This document shows positions 26,127 to 35,887 of a stretch of 64,000 bases of DNA, piece by piece. The DNA is from Bifidobacterium animalis subsp. animalis ATCC 25527 (lineage in GTDB: Bacteria > Actinomycetota > Actinomycetes > Actinomycetales > Bifidobacteriaceae). The stretch spans positions 1,178,001 through 1,242,000 of the forward strand of contig NC_017834.1 in assembly GCF_000260715.1 (NCBI RefSeq), in the 5' to 3' direction. Both the position numbers and the translations under genes were made by a program. Numbering within the stretch: position 1 is the first letter of the stretch; each line of letters begins with the position of its first letter. The notes under the pieces are model-generated. The model saw nothing but the letters and a program-made list of their open reading frames with translations, was not told where the DNA came from and did no database searches.

Positions 26127-28178
26127 ATGAGCAACGAATCACATTCCCAGCACTCACGCGGCTTCGCCGCCATACTGCCCCGCAAACACGACGGGAATGG
26201 CAGCCGCCATACCAAGCCATGCTGCGACACCGGCGGTCACCGCATCTCAGCGAATGACTCGCACCGACGCATCGTGTTCATCGGCAATCCGAACGTCGGC
26301 AAATCCTCGCTGTTCAACGCGATTCTCGGCACAAAAAGCCGTGTGATGAACGCCCCGGGCACTACGGTGCTGCTTGAGGAAGGCGAATACACGCATGATG
26401 GCGACACCTGGGATCTCATCGACACACCGGGCACCTATTCCCTTCTTCCGCTCTCCCCCGATGAGAAAGTGGCGGCCGACGCCGTGATGGGTCTGGATGG
26501 GGAGAAGGATCCCGACCTCATTGTCACCGTGCTCGACGCCACGAACATCTCGCGCTCGCTGTATTTCCTTGCCATGGTTCTCGAACTCGGCAAACCCACC
26601 GTGGTCGCATTGACCATGAACGACCTCGCACGCAAACAGGGAGCGGGCATAGACCCGAAGGAGCTCTCGCACACACTGGGAGGCGTCCCGGTGGTTGAGG
26701 TGAACGGCCGTTCCGGCGAAGGCAAGCGTGAGCTCATGGATATGGTCGGCACCCACTTCTCCGGTACAGCGCTGCCGGCGGGACTCACCGCCGTCGACCC
26801 TCATACTGTCGACGTGCCGCAATGGGTGGAGGGCAATGCCGACGCACGATTCGACTGGGCCGCACAGGTGCTTTCACAGCTCAATATGCAGGCACGAGAC
26901 CGCGTGACGGTCTCCGACCGCATCGATCGCGTGCTGCTCAACCCGTTCCTGGGCGTCATCGTGTTCCTCGCCCTCATGTATGCGATGTTCCAGGCCACCA
27001 CGGTATTGGCCGGCCCTGCCCAGGATTGGGTGGACGGCACCGTGCGCGAATGGCTCACCGCAGGCGTGGACTGGGTCTTCAATCTATTCGGGCCGCATGC
27101 CGTATATGGCTGGTTCCACTCACTCGTCGTCGACGGGCTTATCGACGGCATCGTCACGATCGGCACATTCATTCCACCAATGGGCATCATGTTCATCTGC
27201 CTGTCGTTGCTCGAAGACTCCGGATACCTCACCCGCGCGGCCTTCGTGATGGACAGGGCGATGCGCTGCATGCATCTCGACGGGCGCGCCTTCCTGCCGA
27301 TCGTCATCGGGTTCGGATGCAATCTGCCGGCGCTCGCCGCGACCCGCACGCTGCCCGATTCGCGCCAACGCGTGATGGTGGGCATGCTTGTGCCGTTCTC
27401 AAGCTGCACCGCGAGACTGTCGGTGTATATGGTGCTCGCCTATGCATTCTTCCGCGAGCAGGCGGGTCTTGTGGTGTTCCTCATGTATGTGATCTCCATC
27501 GTGCTCATTCTGCTGGTGGGCATCCTGCTGCGCAAGGTGAAGTTCACAAGCCTGACCTCCGAGCCTTTCGCAATGAGTCTGCCGCCATACCAGTGGCCGC
27601 GTCTCGTCGTGCTCATTCGCTCGGTGCTCATGCGCCTGTGGGGATTCGTACGTGGCGCGAGCTCGATCATCATCACCATGCTCATCGCCATGTGGCTGCT
27701 GCAGAGCATTCCGGCGACCGCGACGGCCGGCTCGTTCGCTGCGGTGGATGATGTGCATGATTCGGTGTATGGCGTTGTGGCCGACACCGTGGCCCCTGTG
27801 TTCAAGCCCGCGGGTTTCGACGACTGGCATGCATCGGCCGCCTTGATGACCGGCTTCGTGGCCAAGGAGGTCGTTGTCGCGTCCATGGCGCAATCGTACA
27901 GCATCAACACCGGCGATGAGGACGAGCAGCAGCAGGGCGAAGGCTCGCTTGGCGCCCGTCTGCGCTCGTCGTTCGATGAATCGTCCGGAGGGCACGGCAA
28001 GGCCGCGGCCATTGCGTTCCTGGTGTTCACGCTCGCGTACACACCATGTCTGGCCACGGTGGCGGAGATGAGACGGCAGTTCAATATGAAGATAGCGATG
28101 CAATCCGTGGGCATGAGTCTGATCATCGCCTATGTGCTCGCCGTGCTCGCGTTCCAGTTGCTGAGGTTCATCTGGTGA
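26127..28178 (+). CDS. feoB: FeoB ferrous iron transporter
   Basis: FeoB is the membrane Fe(II) permease with an N-terminal G-protein domain. In the 683-residue product G1 is GNPNVGKSS, near residue 54, G3 is DTPGTYSL and G4 is TMND. The Gate domains follow: FIPPMGIMFICLSLLEDSGYLTRAAFVMDR, GFGCNLPALAATRTL and MLVPFSSCTARLSVY. A His/Cys-containing tail of about 40 residues precedes the G domain. The linker near residue 600 is acidic (EDEQQQGEG). It overlaps the feoC-like gene by four bases. Confidence 0.95.
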   Translation: MSNESHSQHSRGFAAILPRKHDGNGSRHTKPCCDTGGHRISANDSHRRIVFIGNPNVGKSSLFNAILGTKSRVMNAPGTTVLLEEGEYTHDGDTWDLIDTPGTYSLLPLSPDEKVAADAVMGLDGEKDPDLIVTVLDATNISRSLYFLAMVLELGKPTVVALTMNDLARKQGAGIDPKELSHTLGGVPVVEVNGRSGEGKRELMDMVGTHFSGTALPAGLTAVDPHTVDVPQWVEGNADARFDWAAQVLSQLNMQARDRVTVSDRIDRVLLNPFLGVIVFLALMYAMFQATTVLAGPAQDWVDGTVREWLTAGVDWVFNLFGPHAVYGWFHSLVVDGLIDGIVTIGTFIPPMGIMFICLSLLEDSGYLTRAAFVMDRAMRCMHLDGRAFLPIVIGFGCNLPALAATRTLPDSRQRVMVGMLVPFSSCTARLSVYMVLAYAFFREQAGLVVFLMYVISIVLILLVGILLRKVKFTSLTSEPFAMSLPPYQWPRLVVLIRSVLMRLWGFVRGASSIIITMLIAMWLLQSIPATATAGSFAAVDDVHDSVYGVVADTVAPVFKPAGFDDWHASAALMTGFVAKEVVVASMAQSYSINTGDEDEQQQGEGSLGARLRSSFDESSGGHGKAAAIAFLVFTLAYTPCLATVAEMRRQFNMKIAMQSVGMSLIIAYVLAVLAFQLLRFIW

Positions 28179-28543
28179 GCACCGGTTTCCGTCGGACGGG
28201 CGCGCGCCCGACTACCGACAGCGGCCGAGCGGACGGTGTGGTAGAACGCACCATCCGCTCGCTTGAATCGGGTATGTCGGTGGGCGAGGTTGCACGCGCG
28301 AGCAATCTGCCACGCGATTTCATCGAACAGATCGCGGTGTTCGCACGCGAGCGCGGGCGGCTTGACTTCGTGTCGCTCTCGACAGACTCGGGATGTGGAA
28401 CCGGTTCATGCACGCCCGATCCCGATTCGATCATCTGTGCAAGCTGCCCGCTCGCGCCACCTGCCGCAAAGCGAGGCTATACGCCTCTGGCCCATATCGT
28501 GTCAACTGTGCGCAATGCCTTCGGCCGCAATAAACGTTCCTAG
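28175..28543 (+). CDS. FeoC-like small protein with cysteine motif
   Basis: The frame starts with GTG at 28175, overlapping the feoB stop as GTGA. The 122-residue product has a short helix-turn-helix (SVGEVARASNLPRDFIEQIAVF) and then a cysteine cluster, CGTGSC followed by CASC. FeoC proteins have a winged helix with a cysteine loop that may bind an Fe-S cluster and affect FeoB. The match is by position and layout; the sequence is not close enough to be sure. The tight overlap makes translational coupling to feoB very likely. Confidence 0.72.
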   Translation: MSTGFRRTGARPTTDSGRADGVVERTIRSLESGMSVGEVARASNLPRDFIEQIAVFARERGRLDFVSLSTDSGCGTGSCTPDPDSIICASCPLAPPAAKRGYTPLAHIVSTVRNAFGRNKRS

Positions 28544-28673
28544 GAACGCGGATATGCCAACACCAGCCATCGTGTACCGCATGCATATTCCCCATGCGTT
28601 TGCATAGCGCAGGCACATGTGTATAGCGATAGGCTGAACAGGCGAGACCCCGCTCCCCTGCTCAGGTATTACT

Positions 28674-30242
28674 ATGAACACTATGACTGAACACACAACG
28701 CACATTCCCGGGGACTCGCCCTGGGTCAATCCGTTGCGCGACCCACGGGATCTGAGGCTTCCCCGCATCGCCGGGCCATGTTCGATCGTGATCTTCGGTG
28801 TCACGGGCGATCTGGCTCGCAAGAAACTGTTGCCGGCGATCTACGATCTCGCAAACCGGGGCCTGCTGCCGCCAAGCTTCGGTCTCACCGGTTTCGCACG
28901 GCGTGATTGGACGGAGGATCATTTCCGTCAATTCGTCAAGGAAAATGTGCAGCAGCATTGCCGCACGCATTTCAACGAGGTCACCTGGAACCAGCTTGCA
29001 GAGGGCATACGTTTCGTGCATGGCACCTTCGAGGATGCCGATGCGTTCGAGCGCCTGAGCAACACGGTGGCCGAACTCGACAAGGACCGTGGCACACGCG
29101 GCAACCATGCCTTCTACATGTCGATTCCGCCCCGTGACTTCCCGCTCGTGGCGCAGCAGCTCGCCAACTGCGGTCTGGCCAAATCGAACGGCGATGCCTG
29201 GAGACGCGTGATCATCGAAAAGCCGTTCGGGCACGATCTGGCCAGCGCCAAGGAGCTCGACCGCGTGATCTCCGAGGTGTTCGACCCGAACTCGGTGTTC
29301 CGCATCGACCACTACCTGGGCAAGGAGACCGTGCAGAATCTGCTGGCGTTGCGCTTCGCCAACTCCATGTACGAGCCGATATGGAATTCGAACTATGTGG
29401 ACCACGTGCAGATCACGATGGCCGAAGACATTGGCGTGGAGGGGCGAGCCGGTTACTACGACGGCATTGGTGCGGCACGCGATGTGATCCAGAACCATCT
29501 GCTGCAGTTGCTCGCGTTGACGGCCATGGAGGAACCGGTTTCGTTCAACGCGCGTGATCTGACCGATGAGAAGACAAAGATTCTCTCGGCCGTGCGCCTG
29601 CCGAAAGACCTTGCCGCGCATACCGCTCGCGGGCAGTATTCAGCCGGCTGGCAGGGTTCCCGTCCGGTTGTGGGATATCTGGAGGAGAAAGGAATCAACC
29701 CGGATTCCACCACTGAAACCTATGCGGCCGTCAGACTCGATATCGACACGCGTCGCTGGGCTGGCGTCCCGTTCTACCTGCGTACCGGCAAGCGCCTTGG
29801 CCGTCGCGTGACCGAAATTGCGCTGGTGTTCAAGCGCGCCCCGCATCTGCCCTTTGACAGCACCGCCACACAGGAGCTCGGCAAGAACGCCATCGTCATT
29901 CGCATCCAGCCCTATGAGGGCGTCACCATTCGTTTCGGCTCCAAGGTTCCGGGAGGCACCACCATGGAAGTGCGTGACGTCTCGATGGACTTCAGCTACG
30001 GCCGCTCGTTCACCGAATCGTCACCCGAGGCTTACGAGCGCCTCATCCTCGACGTGCTGCTGGGAGATCCGCCGTTGTTCCCGACCACGCAGGAAGTGGA
30101 CCTGTCGTGGAAGATCCTCGACCCCATCGAGGATTTCTGGTCCACGCTCGGCCAACCACAGCCCTATCGTGCCGGCACATGGGGCCCCCAGGAGGCGGTG
30201 GAGATGCTTGCCCGTGATGGACACCGTTGGAGGATGCCATGA
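28674..30242 (+). CDS. zwf: Glucose-6-phosphate 1-dehydrogenase
   Basis: This is the first enzyme of the oxidative pentose-phosphate pathway, making 6-phosphogluconolactone and NADPH. The 522-residue product has the coenzyme motif IFGVTGDLARKKLLPAIYDL, the conserved catalytic region RIDHYLGKETVQNLLALRFAN, IIEKPFGHDLASAKEL, and the C-terminal PYRAGTWGP. The ATG at 28674 has AGG seven bases upstream. A second ATG at 28683 is possible. It heads a zwf-opcA-pgl operon with a 4-base overlap with opcA. Confidence 0.97.
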   Translation: MNTMTEHTTHIPGDSPWVNPLRDPRDLRLPRIAGPCSIVIFGVTGDLARKKLLPAIYDLANRGLLPPSFGLTGFARRDWTEDHFRQFVKENVQQHCRTHFNEVTWNQLAEGIRFVHGTFEDADAFERLSNTVAELDKDRGTRGNHAFYMSIPPRDFPLVAQQLANCGLAKSNGDAWRRVIIEKPFGHDLASAKELDRVISEVFDPNSVFRIDHYLGKETVQNLLALRFANSMYEPIWNSNYVDHVQITMAEDIGVEGRAGYYDGIGAARDVIQNHLLQLLALTAMEEPVSFNARDLTDEKTKILSAVRLPKDLAAHTARGQYSAGWQGSRPVVGYLEEKGINPDSTTETYAAVRLDIDTRRWAGVPFYLRTGKRLGRRVTEIALVFKRAPHLPFDSTATQELGKNAIVIRIQPYEGVTIRFGSKVPGGTTMEVRDVSMDFSYGRSFTESSPEAYERLILDVLLGDPPLFPTTQEVDLSWKILDPIEDFWSTLGQPQPYRAGTWGPQEAVEMLARDGHRWRMP

Positions 30243-31189
30243 TCCTGACATTGACCGATACCCAGACCGATGAGATCTCGGCAAAGATCGACGAGCTCCA
30301 CGAGGAGCGCGGCGAGGCCGCACTTGGCCGTGTGCTCACGCTTGTGGTCGCAACCGACGAGAAGAACCTCGAGAGTTCGCTGTGCATTGCCAACGAGGCA
30401 AGCCGCGATCACCCATGCCGTGTCATCGCCATCTGCCCAAGTCATAGGGAGATGACCGAACCCGAGTCCGAACGCACCTATCTCGATGCGGAACTGCGTG
30501 TGGGTGCGGATGCCGGCGCCGGCGAAATCATCATTCTGCGCCCGCGCGGCGGCCTCACCCATCACCTCGACACGTTAGTGATTCCGTTGCTGCTGCCTGA
30601 CACCCCGATGGTGGTGTGGTGGCCGACCGAAGCGCCGGCGAACCCGTCGCACGACCTACTCGGGCAGATGGCGCACACGCGTATCACCGACGCATACCGC
30701 TCATCGAACCCGCAACGCACCATTGAGGATCTACGCCGCAACTGGTCATCGAAGAACGTCGACCTGTCATGGACACGGCTGACGCTGTGGCGTGCCGTGC
30801 TCGCCTCAATGGTGGATCAGCCGCCGCATCTGCCGATCCAGTCGGTGCGCATCACCGGCGAGCAGGACTACCTGCCCATGGATCTGTTGGCCGCATGGCT
30901 GACCCTGCGACTCAATGTGCCGGTCACCATCGAGATCGAGCCGAATGCGCAGGCGATCACCGGCGTCTACCTCACCCGCAAGGACGGCGAGCTGAGTCTG
31001 GAACGGCGTCCAAGTGAAGAGGGCATTGCGCGCATTAGCGTACCCGGCCAGTCACCACAGGCCATGCCGCTGCCGATCCGTTCGATGGTCGATTGCATGA
31101 GCGAGGAACTCGGCAGACTCTACCCCGATGAAATCTATGCCGAAGTGCTCACCAAAGGCTGGCAGAAGATTCACCCGAGCATCCGCTAA
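30239..31189 (+). CDS. opcA: OpcA, glucose-6-phosphate dehydrogenase assembly protein
   Basis: OpcA is needed for full activity of glucose-6-phosphate dehydrogenase in cyanobacteria and actinobacteria. The 316-residue product has the family motifs VLTLVVATDEKNLESSL, GAGEIIILRPRGGL and LPDTPMVVWWPTEAP. The ATG at 30239 overlaps the zwf stop as ATGA, so translation is coupled. An in-frame ATG at 30227 lies in zwf and is less likely. A strong terminator follows. Confidence 0.95.
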   Translation: MILTLTDTQTDEISAKIDELHEERGEAALGRVLTLVVATDEKNLESSLCIANEASRDHPCRVIAICPSHREMTEPESERTYLDAELRVGADAGAGEIIILRPRGGLTHHLDTLVIPLLLPDTPMVVWWPTEAPANPSHDLLGQMAHTRITDAYRSSNPQRTIEDLRRNWSSKNVDLSWTRLTLWRAVLASMVDQPPHLPIQSVRITGEQDYLPMDLLAAWLTLRLNVPVTIEIEPNAQAITGVYLTRKDGELSLERRPSEEGIARISVPGQSPQAMPLPIRSMVDCMSEELGRLYPDEIYAEVLTKGWQKIHPSIR

Positions 31190-31206
31190 CACATTCCCTG
31201 CCCTTC

Positions 31207-31247
31207 ATGCTGCCCGCTTGTTTGAGCGGGCAGCATCTTATTTTTTA
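31207..31247 (+). terminator. Intrinsic terminator between opcA and pgl
   Basis: The perfect 12-bp stem ATGCTGCCCGCT/AGCGGGCAGCAT with a 6-base loop is followed by CTTATTTTTTA. It sits inside the pathway cluster and should reduce pgl expression relative to zwf-opcA. Confidence 0.9.
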
Positions 31248-31271
31248 CCACCCTTTCGAAGACGAGGACCC

Positions 31272-32063
31272 ATGAACCGCGAACACATCTCCTACCCCAC
31301 CCCCCAACTTCTCGCCGACGCCGTGGCGGCACGCACATTGCTGCTGGCCAATGACATTCTGTGCCGTCCCGACCGCGAACGCGTCGACATCGCATTGACA
31401 GGTGGCACCGATGGCATCGCCATCCTCCGCGCCCTCGCGGGCAGTCCGCTGCTTGACGTTCCCGATTGGAGCAAGGTGCATCTGTGGTGGGGGGACGAGC
31501 GCTTCGTGGCTGCGAACAGCGCCGAGCGCAATGCCGTGGGAGCATATGACGCGCTGCTCGACATGCTGTTGGAAACGAAACGCATCGCCCGCAATCAGAT
31601 TCACGAAATGCCTGCAGACCGCCGTTCGCAGGAGGAGCTCACAGCCGCCACCGATCAGGACAACGCCGTGGCGTTGGCGGCTGCGGCGGCCGATTATCAG
31701 GACGAGCTCGAAAAGGAACTCGGTGAGAATGGCCATTTGGACATCGCGATGTTCGGCCTGGGGCCCGACGGTCACTTCGCTTCCCTGTTTCCGAATATGC
31801 CCCAAGTCGGCATCAACGACCACGATGTGCTGGTGACGGGTGTGACGGATTCGCCGAAGATGCCTCCATTGCGCCTGACATTGACGGTGCCGATGATCGT
31901 GAGGACGGATTACGTGTGGGTGTGCGGCTCCCGTGAGGGCAAGGCCGAGGCGATGGGATCGACGTTCCACGCCCAGAACAATCCCGCCCTTCCCGCCTCT
32001 TATGCAGATGCTGTGCAGCAGGTGCTTTGGATCACTGACGAGGCGGCCGGCCGGGACTGCTGA
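31272..32063 (+). CDS. pgl: 6-phosphogluconolactonase
   Basis: Pgl hydrolyses 6-phosphogluconolactone to 6-phosphogluconate. The 263-residue product has the DevB/SOL family motifs IALTGGTDGIAILRAL, KVHLWWGDERFV and the conserved FGLGPDGHFASLFPN. The ATG at 31272 (MNREHISY) is preceded by GACGAGGACCC, and the longer frame from 31128 would read through the opcA end and terminator. It converges with gnd across a 62-base hairpin. Confidence 0.95.
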   Translation: MNREHISYPTPQLLADAVAARTLLLANDILCRPDRERVDIALTGGTDGIAILRALAGSPLLDVPDWSKVHLWWGDERFVAANSAERNAVGAYDALLDMLLETKRIARNQIHEMPADRRSQEELTAATDQDNAVALAAAAADYQDELEKELGENGHLDIAMFGLGPDGHFASLFPNMPQVGINDHDVLVTGVTDSPKMPPLRLTLTVPMIVRTDYVWVCGSREGKAEAMGSTFHAQNNPALPASYADAVQQVLWITDEAAGRDC

Positions 32064-32074
32064 TACCCGCACAG

Positions 32075-32136
32075 CTTGTGGTATGGGAACGGGGCGGATG
32101 CATGAACATGCATCCGCCCCGTTCCCATACCACAAG
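32075..32136. terminator. Perfect 30-bp hairpin between pgl and gnd
   Basis: The arms 32075-32104 and 32107-32136 are exactly complementary over 30 bases with only AA between them. The element occupies almost the whole gap between two convergent genes and has no T-run. It is probably a two-way transcription stop, but it is far longer than usual. Confidence 0.8.
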
Positions 32137-32141
32137 CGAGA

Positions 32142-33599
32142 TCAGTCGGAGATCTTGACTTCATTTTGCTCAGGCGTAGCCCACAGGATATGGTAGGCAC
32201 CCGGCATATCGACACGGCCATAGGTGTGTGCACCGAACAGATCACGCTGACCTTGCGTGAGCGCGGCTGGAAGCCTCTTGGCACGCAGGCCGTCGAAATA
32301 CGCGAGCGATGACGAGAACACCGGCGCCGGCAGGCCGGACTTGGCCGAAGTGGCCACAACGCTGCGCCAATCCGCCTCGCTCTGCTCTATGCCGCTCTTG
32401 AAATACGGGGCGAATAACAGCGAGACATCGGCCTGCCCGGATTCGAAGGCCTCGGAGATACGGTCAAGGAACTGCGCACGAATAATGCAGCCAGCACGCC
32501 AGATGCGTGCCAGATGCGCCATGTCAATGTTCCATCCATAGGTCTGTGCCGCGACGCTGATCTCATTGAAGCCCTGCGCATAGGCGATGATCTTCGAAGC
32601 ATAGAGTGCGTTACGGATCTGCCCGATGAACTCCTCGCGGCTCAGATCGCCGAGATCGATATGGCCGTCGGGACCTGCAAACGGATTCTGCTGTGCCATC
32701 TCGCGCAGTATGTTCTGGTCGGAGAGCCCGCGTGCGAACACGGCCTCGGCGATGCCGGTGACCGGAACACCGAGTTCAAGGGCGGTCTGCACCGTCCAGG
32801 TTCCGGTGCCCTTCATGCCTGCATGGTCGACGATCACATCGACCAACGGCTTTCCGGTGCGCGGATCCTTCTTGTGCAACACCTCGGCGGTGATCTCGAT
32901 GAGGTAGGAGTTGAGATCGGTCTTGTTCCAGCTTTCGAACACGCTGCCGATCTCATCGGGCGTCATATTCAGGCCACGACGCATGATGTCGTAGCTTTCG
33001 GCGATGAGCTGCATGTCGGCGTATTCGATGCCGTTGTGCACCATCTTGACGAAATGGCCGGCCCCGTTCTCGCCCACATGCATGACACACGGCTCGCCAT
33101 TCGTTGCCTTGGCCGCAATCGATTCGAGAATCGGCTTGAGACGCTCCCACGACTCATCGCTGCCACCCGGCATCATCGATGGTCCGAGCAATGCGCCTTC
33201 CTCACCGCCGGAGACACCCATGCCCACGAAATGAAGACCCTTGGCGCGCAGTTCCTTCTCACGGCGAATGGTGTCTTTGAAATAGGCATTGCCGCCGTCG
33301 ACGATGATGTCGCCAGGCTCCATGTATTCGGCAAGCTCGTTGATCACCGCATCGGTGGCCGATCCTGCCTTGACCATGATGATGGCAGTACGGGGACGTT
33401 CGAGCAGATCGACGAACTCCTTGACGGTCTTCGCCGGGTAGAACGCACCCTCGTCGCCATGCTCCTCCATGAGCTTCTCGGTACGGGAATAATGCCGGTT
33501 GTAGATGGCCACGGCATTGCCATGACGGGCCAGATTACGAGCCAGACTCGCCCCCATGGCAGCAAGTCCTACGACACCCACATTTGCCGGTGCACTCAT
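32142..33599 (-). CDS. gnd: 6-phosphogluconate dehydrogenase (decarboxylating)
   Basis: Gnd makes ribulose-5-phosphate, CO2 and NADPH from 6-phosphogluconate. The 485-residue product has the NADP site VGVVGLAAMGASLARNLARHG, the signature IVDGGNAYFKDT, GMGVSGGEEGALLGPSMMPGG, the catalytic HNGIEYADMQLIAE region and the C-terminal RVDMPGAYHILWATPE. Length and motifs are those of the long, homodimeric type. It faces pgl, completing the oxidative branch. Confidence 0.97.
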   Translation of the reverse strand: MSAPANVGVVGLAAMGASLARNLARHGNAVAIYNRHYSRTEKLMEEHGDEGAFYPAKTVKEFVDLLERPRTAIIMVKAGSATDAVINELAEYMEPGDIIVDGGNAYFKDTIRREKELRAKGLHFVGMGVSGGEEGALLGPSMMPGGSDESWERLKPILESIAAKATNGEPCVMHVGENGAGHFVKMVHNGIEYADMQLIAESYDIMRRGLNMTPDEIGSVFESWNKTDLNSYLIEITAEVLHKKDPRTGKPLVDVIVDHAGMKGTGTWTVQTALELGVPVTGIAEAVFARGLSDQNILREMAQQNPFAGPDGHIDLGDLSREEFIGQIRNALYASKIIAYAQGFNEISVAAQTYGWNIDMAHLARIWRAGCIIRAQFLDRISEAFESGQADVSLLFAPYFKSGIEQSEADWRSVVATSAKSGLPAPVFSSSLAYFDGLRAKRLPAALTQGQRDLFGAHTYGRVDMPGAYHILWATPEQNEVKISD

Positions 33600-33658
33600 A
33601 AATGTATGCCTCCTGTATTCGATTGTGTTCCGTCACCCAAGTCTAGCCCACATTCTGC

Positions 33659-34366
33659 CTAATGCACATGCATCTTCCCTGCACTGTGCATGCATTCATG
33701 GCATGCATTGCGTAGTCGGCGAAATTGCTCGACCAAAGGCATCGCGGCAATTCGAGCCACATGACCTCGAACGACCAATGCCTGACCATTGAATAGCGGG
33801 ACATAGTCCTGCTGCCCGGCATGCATGGCGACAATCCGACGTGCGCTGGAGCCCATCGACACCGAGCCGACGTGCGGAATGACATGGAAGCGCGTGAGGG
33901 CGAGCCCCCGCATATGCGTATGCCCCCTGTTCTCATCCATCGGTGCAATGTACGAGATGTCGTCAGACGCCACCACCGCCCCAGCCGACTCCCCCACATA
34001 CGGCACCCCTTCGCGCACCAGCTTGCGAATGACGTCATCCGCACCGGACGCATGCAGATGGTGCATCAAATGGAATGTGTTGCCGCCACCCACATAGATG
34101 ATGTCGCTGGACTGCAATCGCGCACATACTTGAGCGGCGGCCATACGTTCGGGATCCACCATCTGCACTCGTAATCCAGCGAGCACGAACCGTATGCGCA
34201 TGAGCCTGACAAGCACCCCATACGGCTCCACCGTGCTCGCCGTCGGTATGAACGCCATGCGGACGCCACGCAACGGACCGAGCTCACGTCTCAGCACAGG
34301 CATGAGCCCTGTGTTCGACGAGGCCAGAACCAGCGTGGGACCGCATACGTGCGTGTTCACATTCAT
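33659..34366 (-). CDS. Peptidase S51 (dipeptidase E-like)
   Basis: The 235-residue product has the S51 family layout: LVLASSNTG at the start, IIYVGGGNTFHLMHHL with the oxyanion glycines at 93-95, and the nucleophile elbow VGESAGAVV with Ser127. Dipeptidase E hydrolyses Asp-X dipeptides in the cytoplasm. Some family members instead process cyanophycin or other substrates. The His of the triad is probably in RFHVIPHVG. The gene lies 59 bases upstream of gnd on the same strand. Confidence 0.87.
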   Translation of the reverse strand: MNVNTHVCGPTLVLASSNTGLMPVLRRELGPLRGVRMAFIPTASTVEPYGVLVRLMRIRFVLAGLRVQMVDPERMAAAQVCARLQSSDIIYVGGGNTFHLMHHLHASGADDVIRKLVREGVPYVGESAGAVVASDDISYIAPMDENRGHTHMRGLALTRFHVIPHVGSVSMGSSARRIVAMHAGQQDYVPLFNGQALVVRGHVARIAAMPLVEQFRRLRNACHECMHSAGKMHVH

Positions 34367-34506
34367 ATGGCGTCTCCTCGATGTCGCTCAAGCGCCACAC
34401 TAAAACCGAACATACGGCACAGACACGTTTTCCTCTGACAGCGTGCACAAATCTGTCGCATAGGCAGGCACAATAGGAAAGGCACACACGGCACGCAGGA
34501 GCAGAC

Positions 34507-35871
34507 ATGGGCAAACCGAATCCTCATTCGCACAAGCGACTCGATACACGCCAACGCATCGTCGTGGGCATCACGTTCTTCTCGATGTTCTTCGGCGCAG
34601 GCAATCTCATATTTCCTCCCTATCTCGGGGCGCTCGCCGGCAATCGCACGCTCGTGGGCATGGTCGGTTTCGTCGTCTCCGCAGTGGGACTGCCGATCCT
34701 CGGCGTGATCGTCGTGGCGCAGGCGGGCGGATTCGGCAATCTGAGCGTCAGGGTGTCCAAACGTTTCGCGCTGGTGCTGGGCGTGGCCATCATGCTCACG
34801 ATCGGGCCGCTGTTCGCCATTCCACGCACCGCATCCACCTCGTTCGAAATGGCGGTCGTTCCCTTCGCCAGCCAACAGAACCTGTGGCTGGTGCGTCTGC
34901 TGTATTCATTGGTGTTCTTCGGCTTGGCGTTCCTCGTGGCCCAGCATCCCGACAAGCTGTCGCAAGTACTCGGCAAGGTGATGGGTCCCCTGCTGCTCGT
35001 CATGATCGTCGTGCTGTTCGCCGCCTGCCTGTTCGCCAAACATCCCGGATTCGCGAATCCGCAGGGCTCCTATGCGCACCATCAGCTGATGCAGGGCTTC
35101 ATCGACGGCTACCAGACGATGGATCTGCTCGCCGGCCTCTATTTCGGCATTGTCATCTCCGCGAACATCTCCTCGATGGGCGTCGAAGACGAGCATGACA
35201 ATCGCGCGGAGACCGGCATCGGAGGTATCTTCACCGGCATCATGCTCGCCATAATATATGCGATGCTGGGTTTTGTGGGGGCGGTCTCCGGTTCGTATCA
35301 GGCAATCGATGGCGCCACCGATACGGGCGCCACCGTGCTGACCAATCTCACCGACCGTCTGTTCGGCCATGTGGGCACCATGTTCGTGGGACTCATCTTC
35401 ATTGTAGCCTGCTTCAATGTGTGCCCCGGACTCATCTCCACCTGTTCGTCCTACTTCCACAAGCAGTTCGGCACCGTGCTTGACTACCGGGGTTGGACCA
35501 TCGTATTCACATTCATCGCACTGGTCATTGCGAACATTGGGCTGAGCGCCATCATCAAACTCTCCGTACCGGTGTTGGAGGCCCTGTACCCCATAGCCAT
35601 CGTGCTCGTGCTGCTCTCGCTCCTGCATGGCGTGTTCACGCGGCATTTCCCCGCTGTGTATTTTTGGACGGTGCTGTTCACCGCCATCGACAGCGTGGCC
35701 AATGGCATCGCCAATCTCGTCGCCGCGTTCGGTGGACGGCTGGCATGGCTCGAGACGGCATGCAATTGGCTCCCACTCAACTCAGTGGCTCTTGGTTGGG
35801 TCGTTCCAGCGCTCGCCGGTTTTGTCGTGGGGATTATCGTGAGCATTGCCGCACGCACGCACACGCACTGA
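34507..35871 (+). CDS. brnQ: BrnQ branched-chain amino acid carrier
   Basis: BrnQ imports leucine, isoleucine and valine coupled to a cation. The 454-residue product has about 12 membrane helices and the family start IVVGITFFSMFFGAGNLIFPPYLG, then GPLFAIPRTASTSFEMAVVPF. The ATG at 34507 follows AGGAGCAG. It is a single gene, convergent with msrAB, and no regulator or leader peptide is visible. Confidence 0.95.
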   Translation: MGKPNPHSHKRLDTRQRIVVGITFFSMFFGAGNLIFPPYLGALAGNRTLVGMVGFVVSAVGLPILGVIVVAQAGGFGNLSVRVSKRFALVLGVAIMLTIGPLFAIPRTASTSFEMAVVPFASQQNLWLVRLLYSLVFFGLAFLVAQHPDKLSQVLGKVMGPLLLVMIVVLFAACLFAKHPGFANPQGSYAHHQLMQGFIDGYQTMDLLAGLYFGIVISANISSMGVEDEHDNRAETGIGGIFTGIMLAIIYAMLGFVGAVSGSYQAIDGATDTGATVLTNLTDRLFGHVGTMFVGLIFIVACFNVCPGLISTCSSYFHKQFGTVLDYRGWTIVFTFIALVIANIGLSAIIKLSVPVLEALYPIAIVLVLLSLLHGVFTRHFPAVYFWTVLFTAIDSVANGIANLVAAFGGRLAWLETACNWLPLNSVALGWVVPALAGFVVGIIVSIAARTHTH

Positions 35872-35887
35872 GCCGGAATGTGATTCC

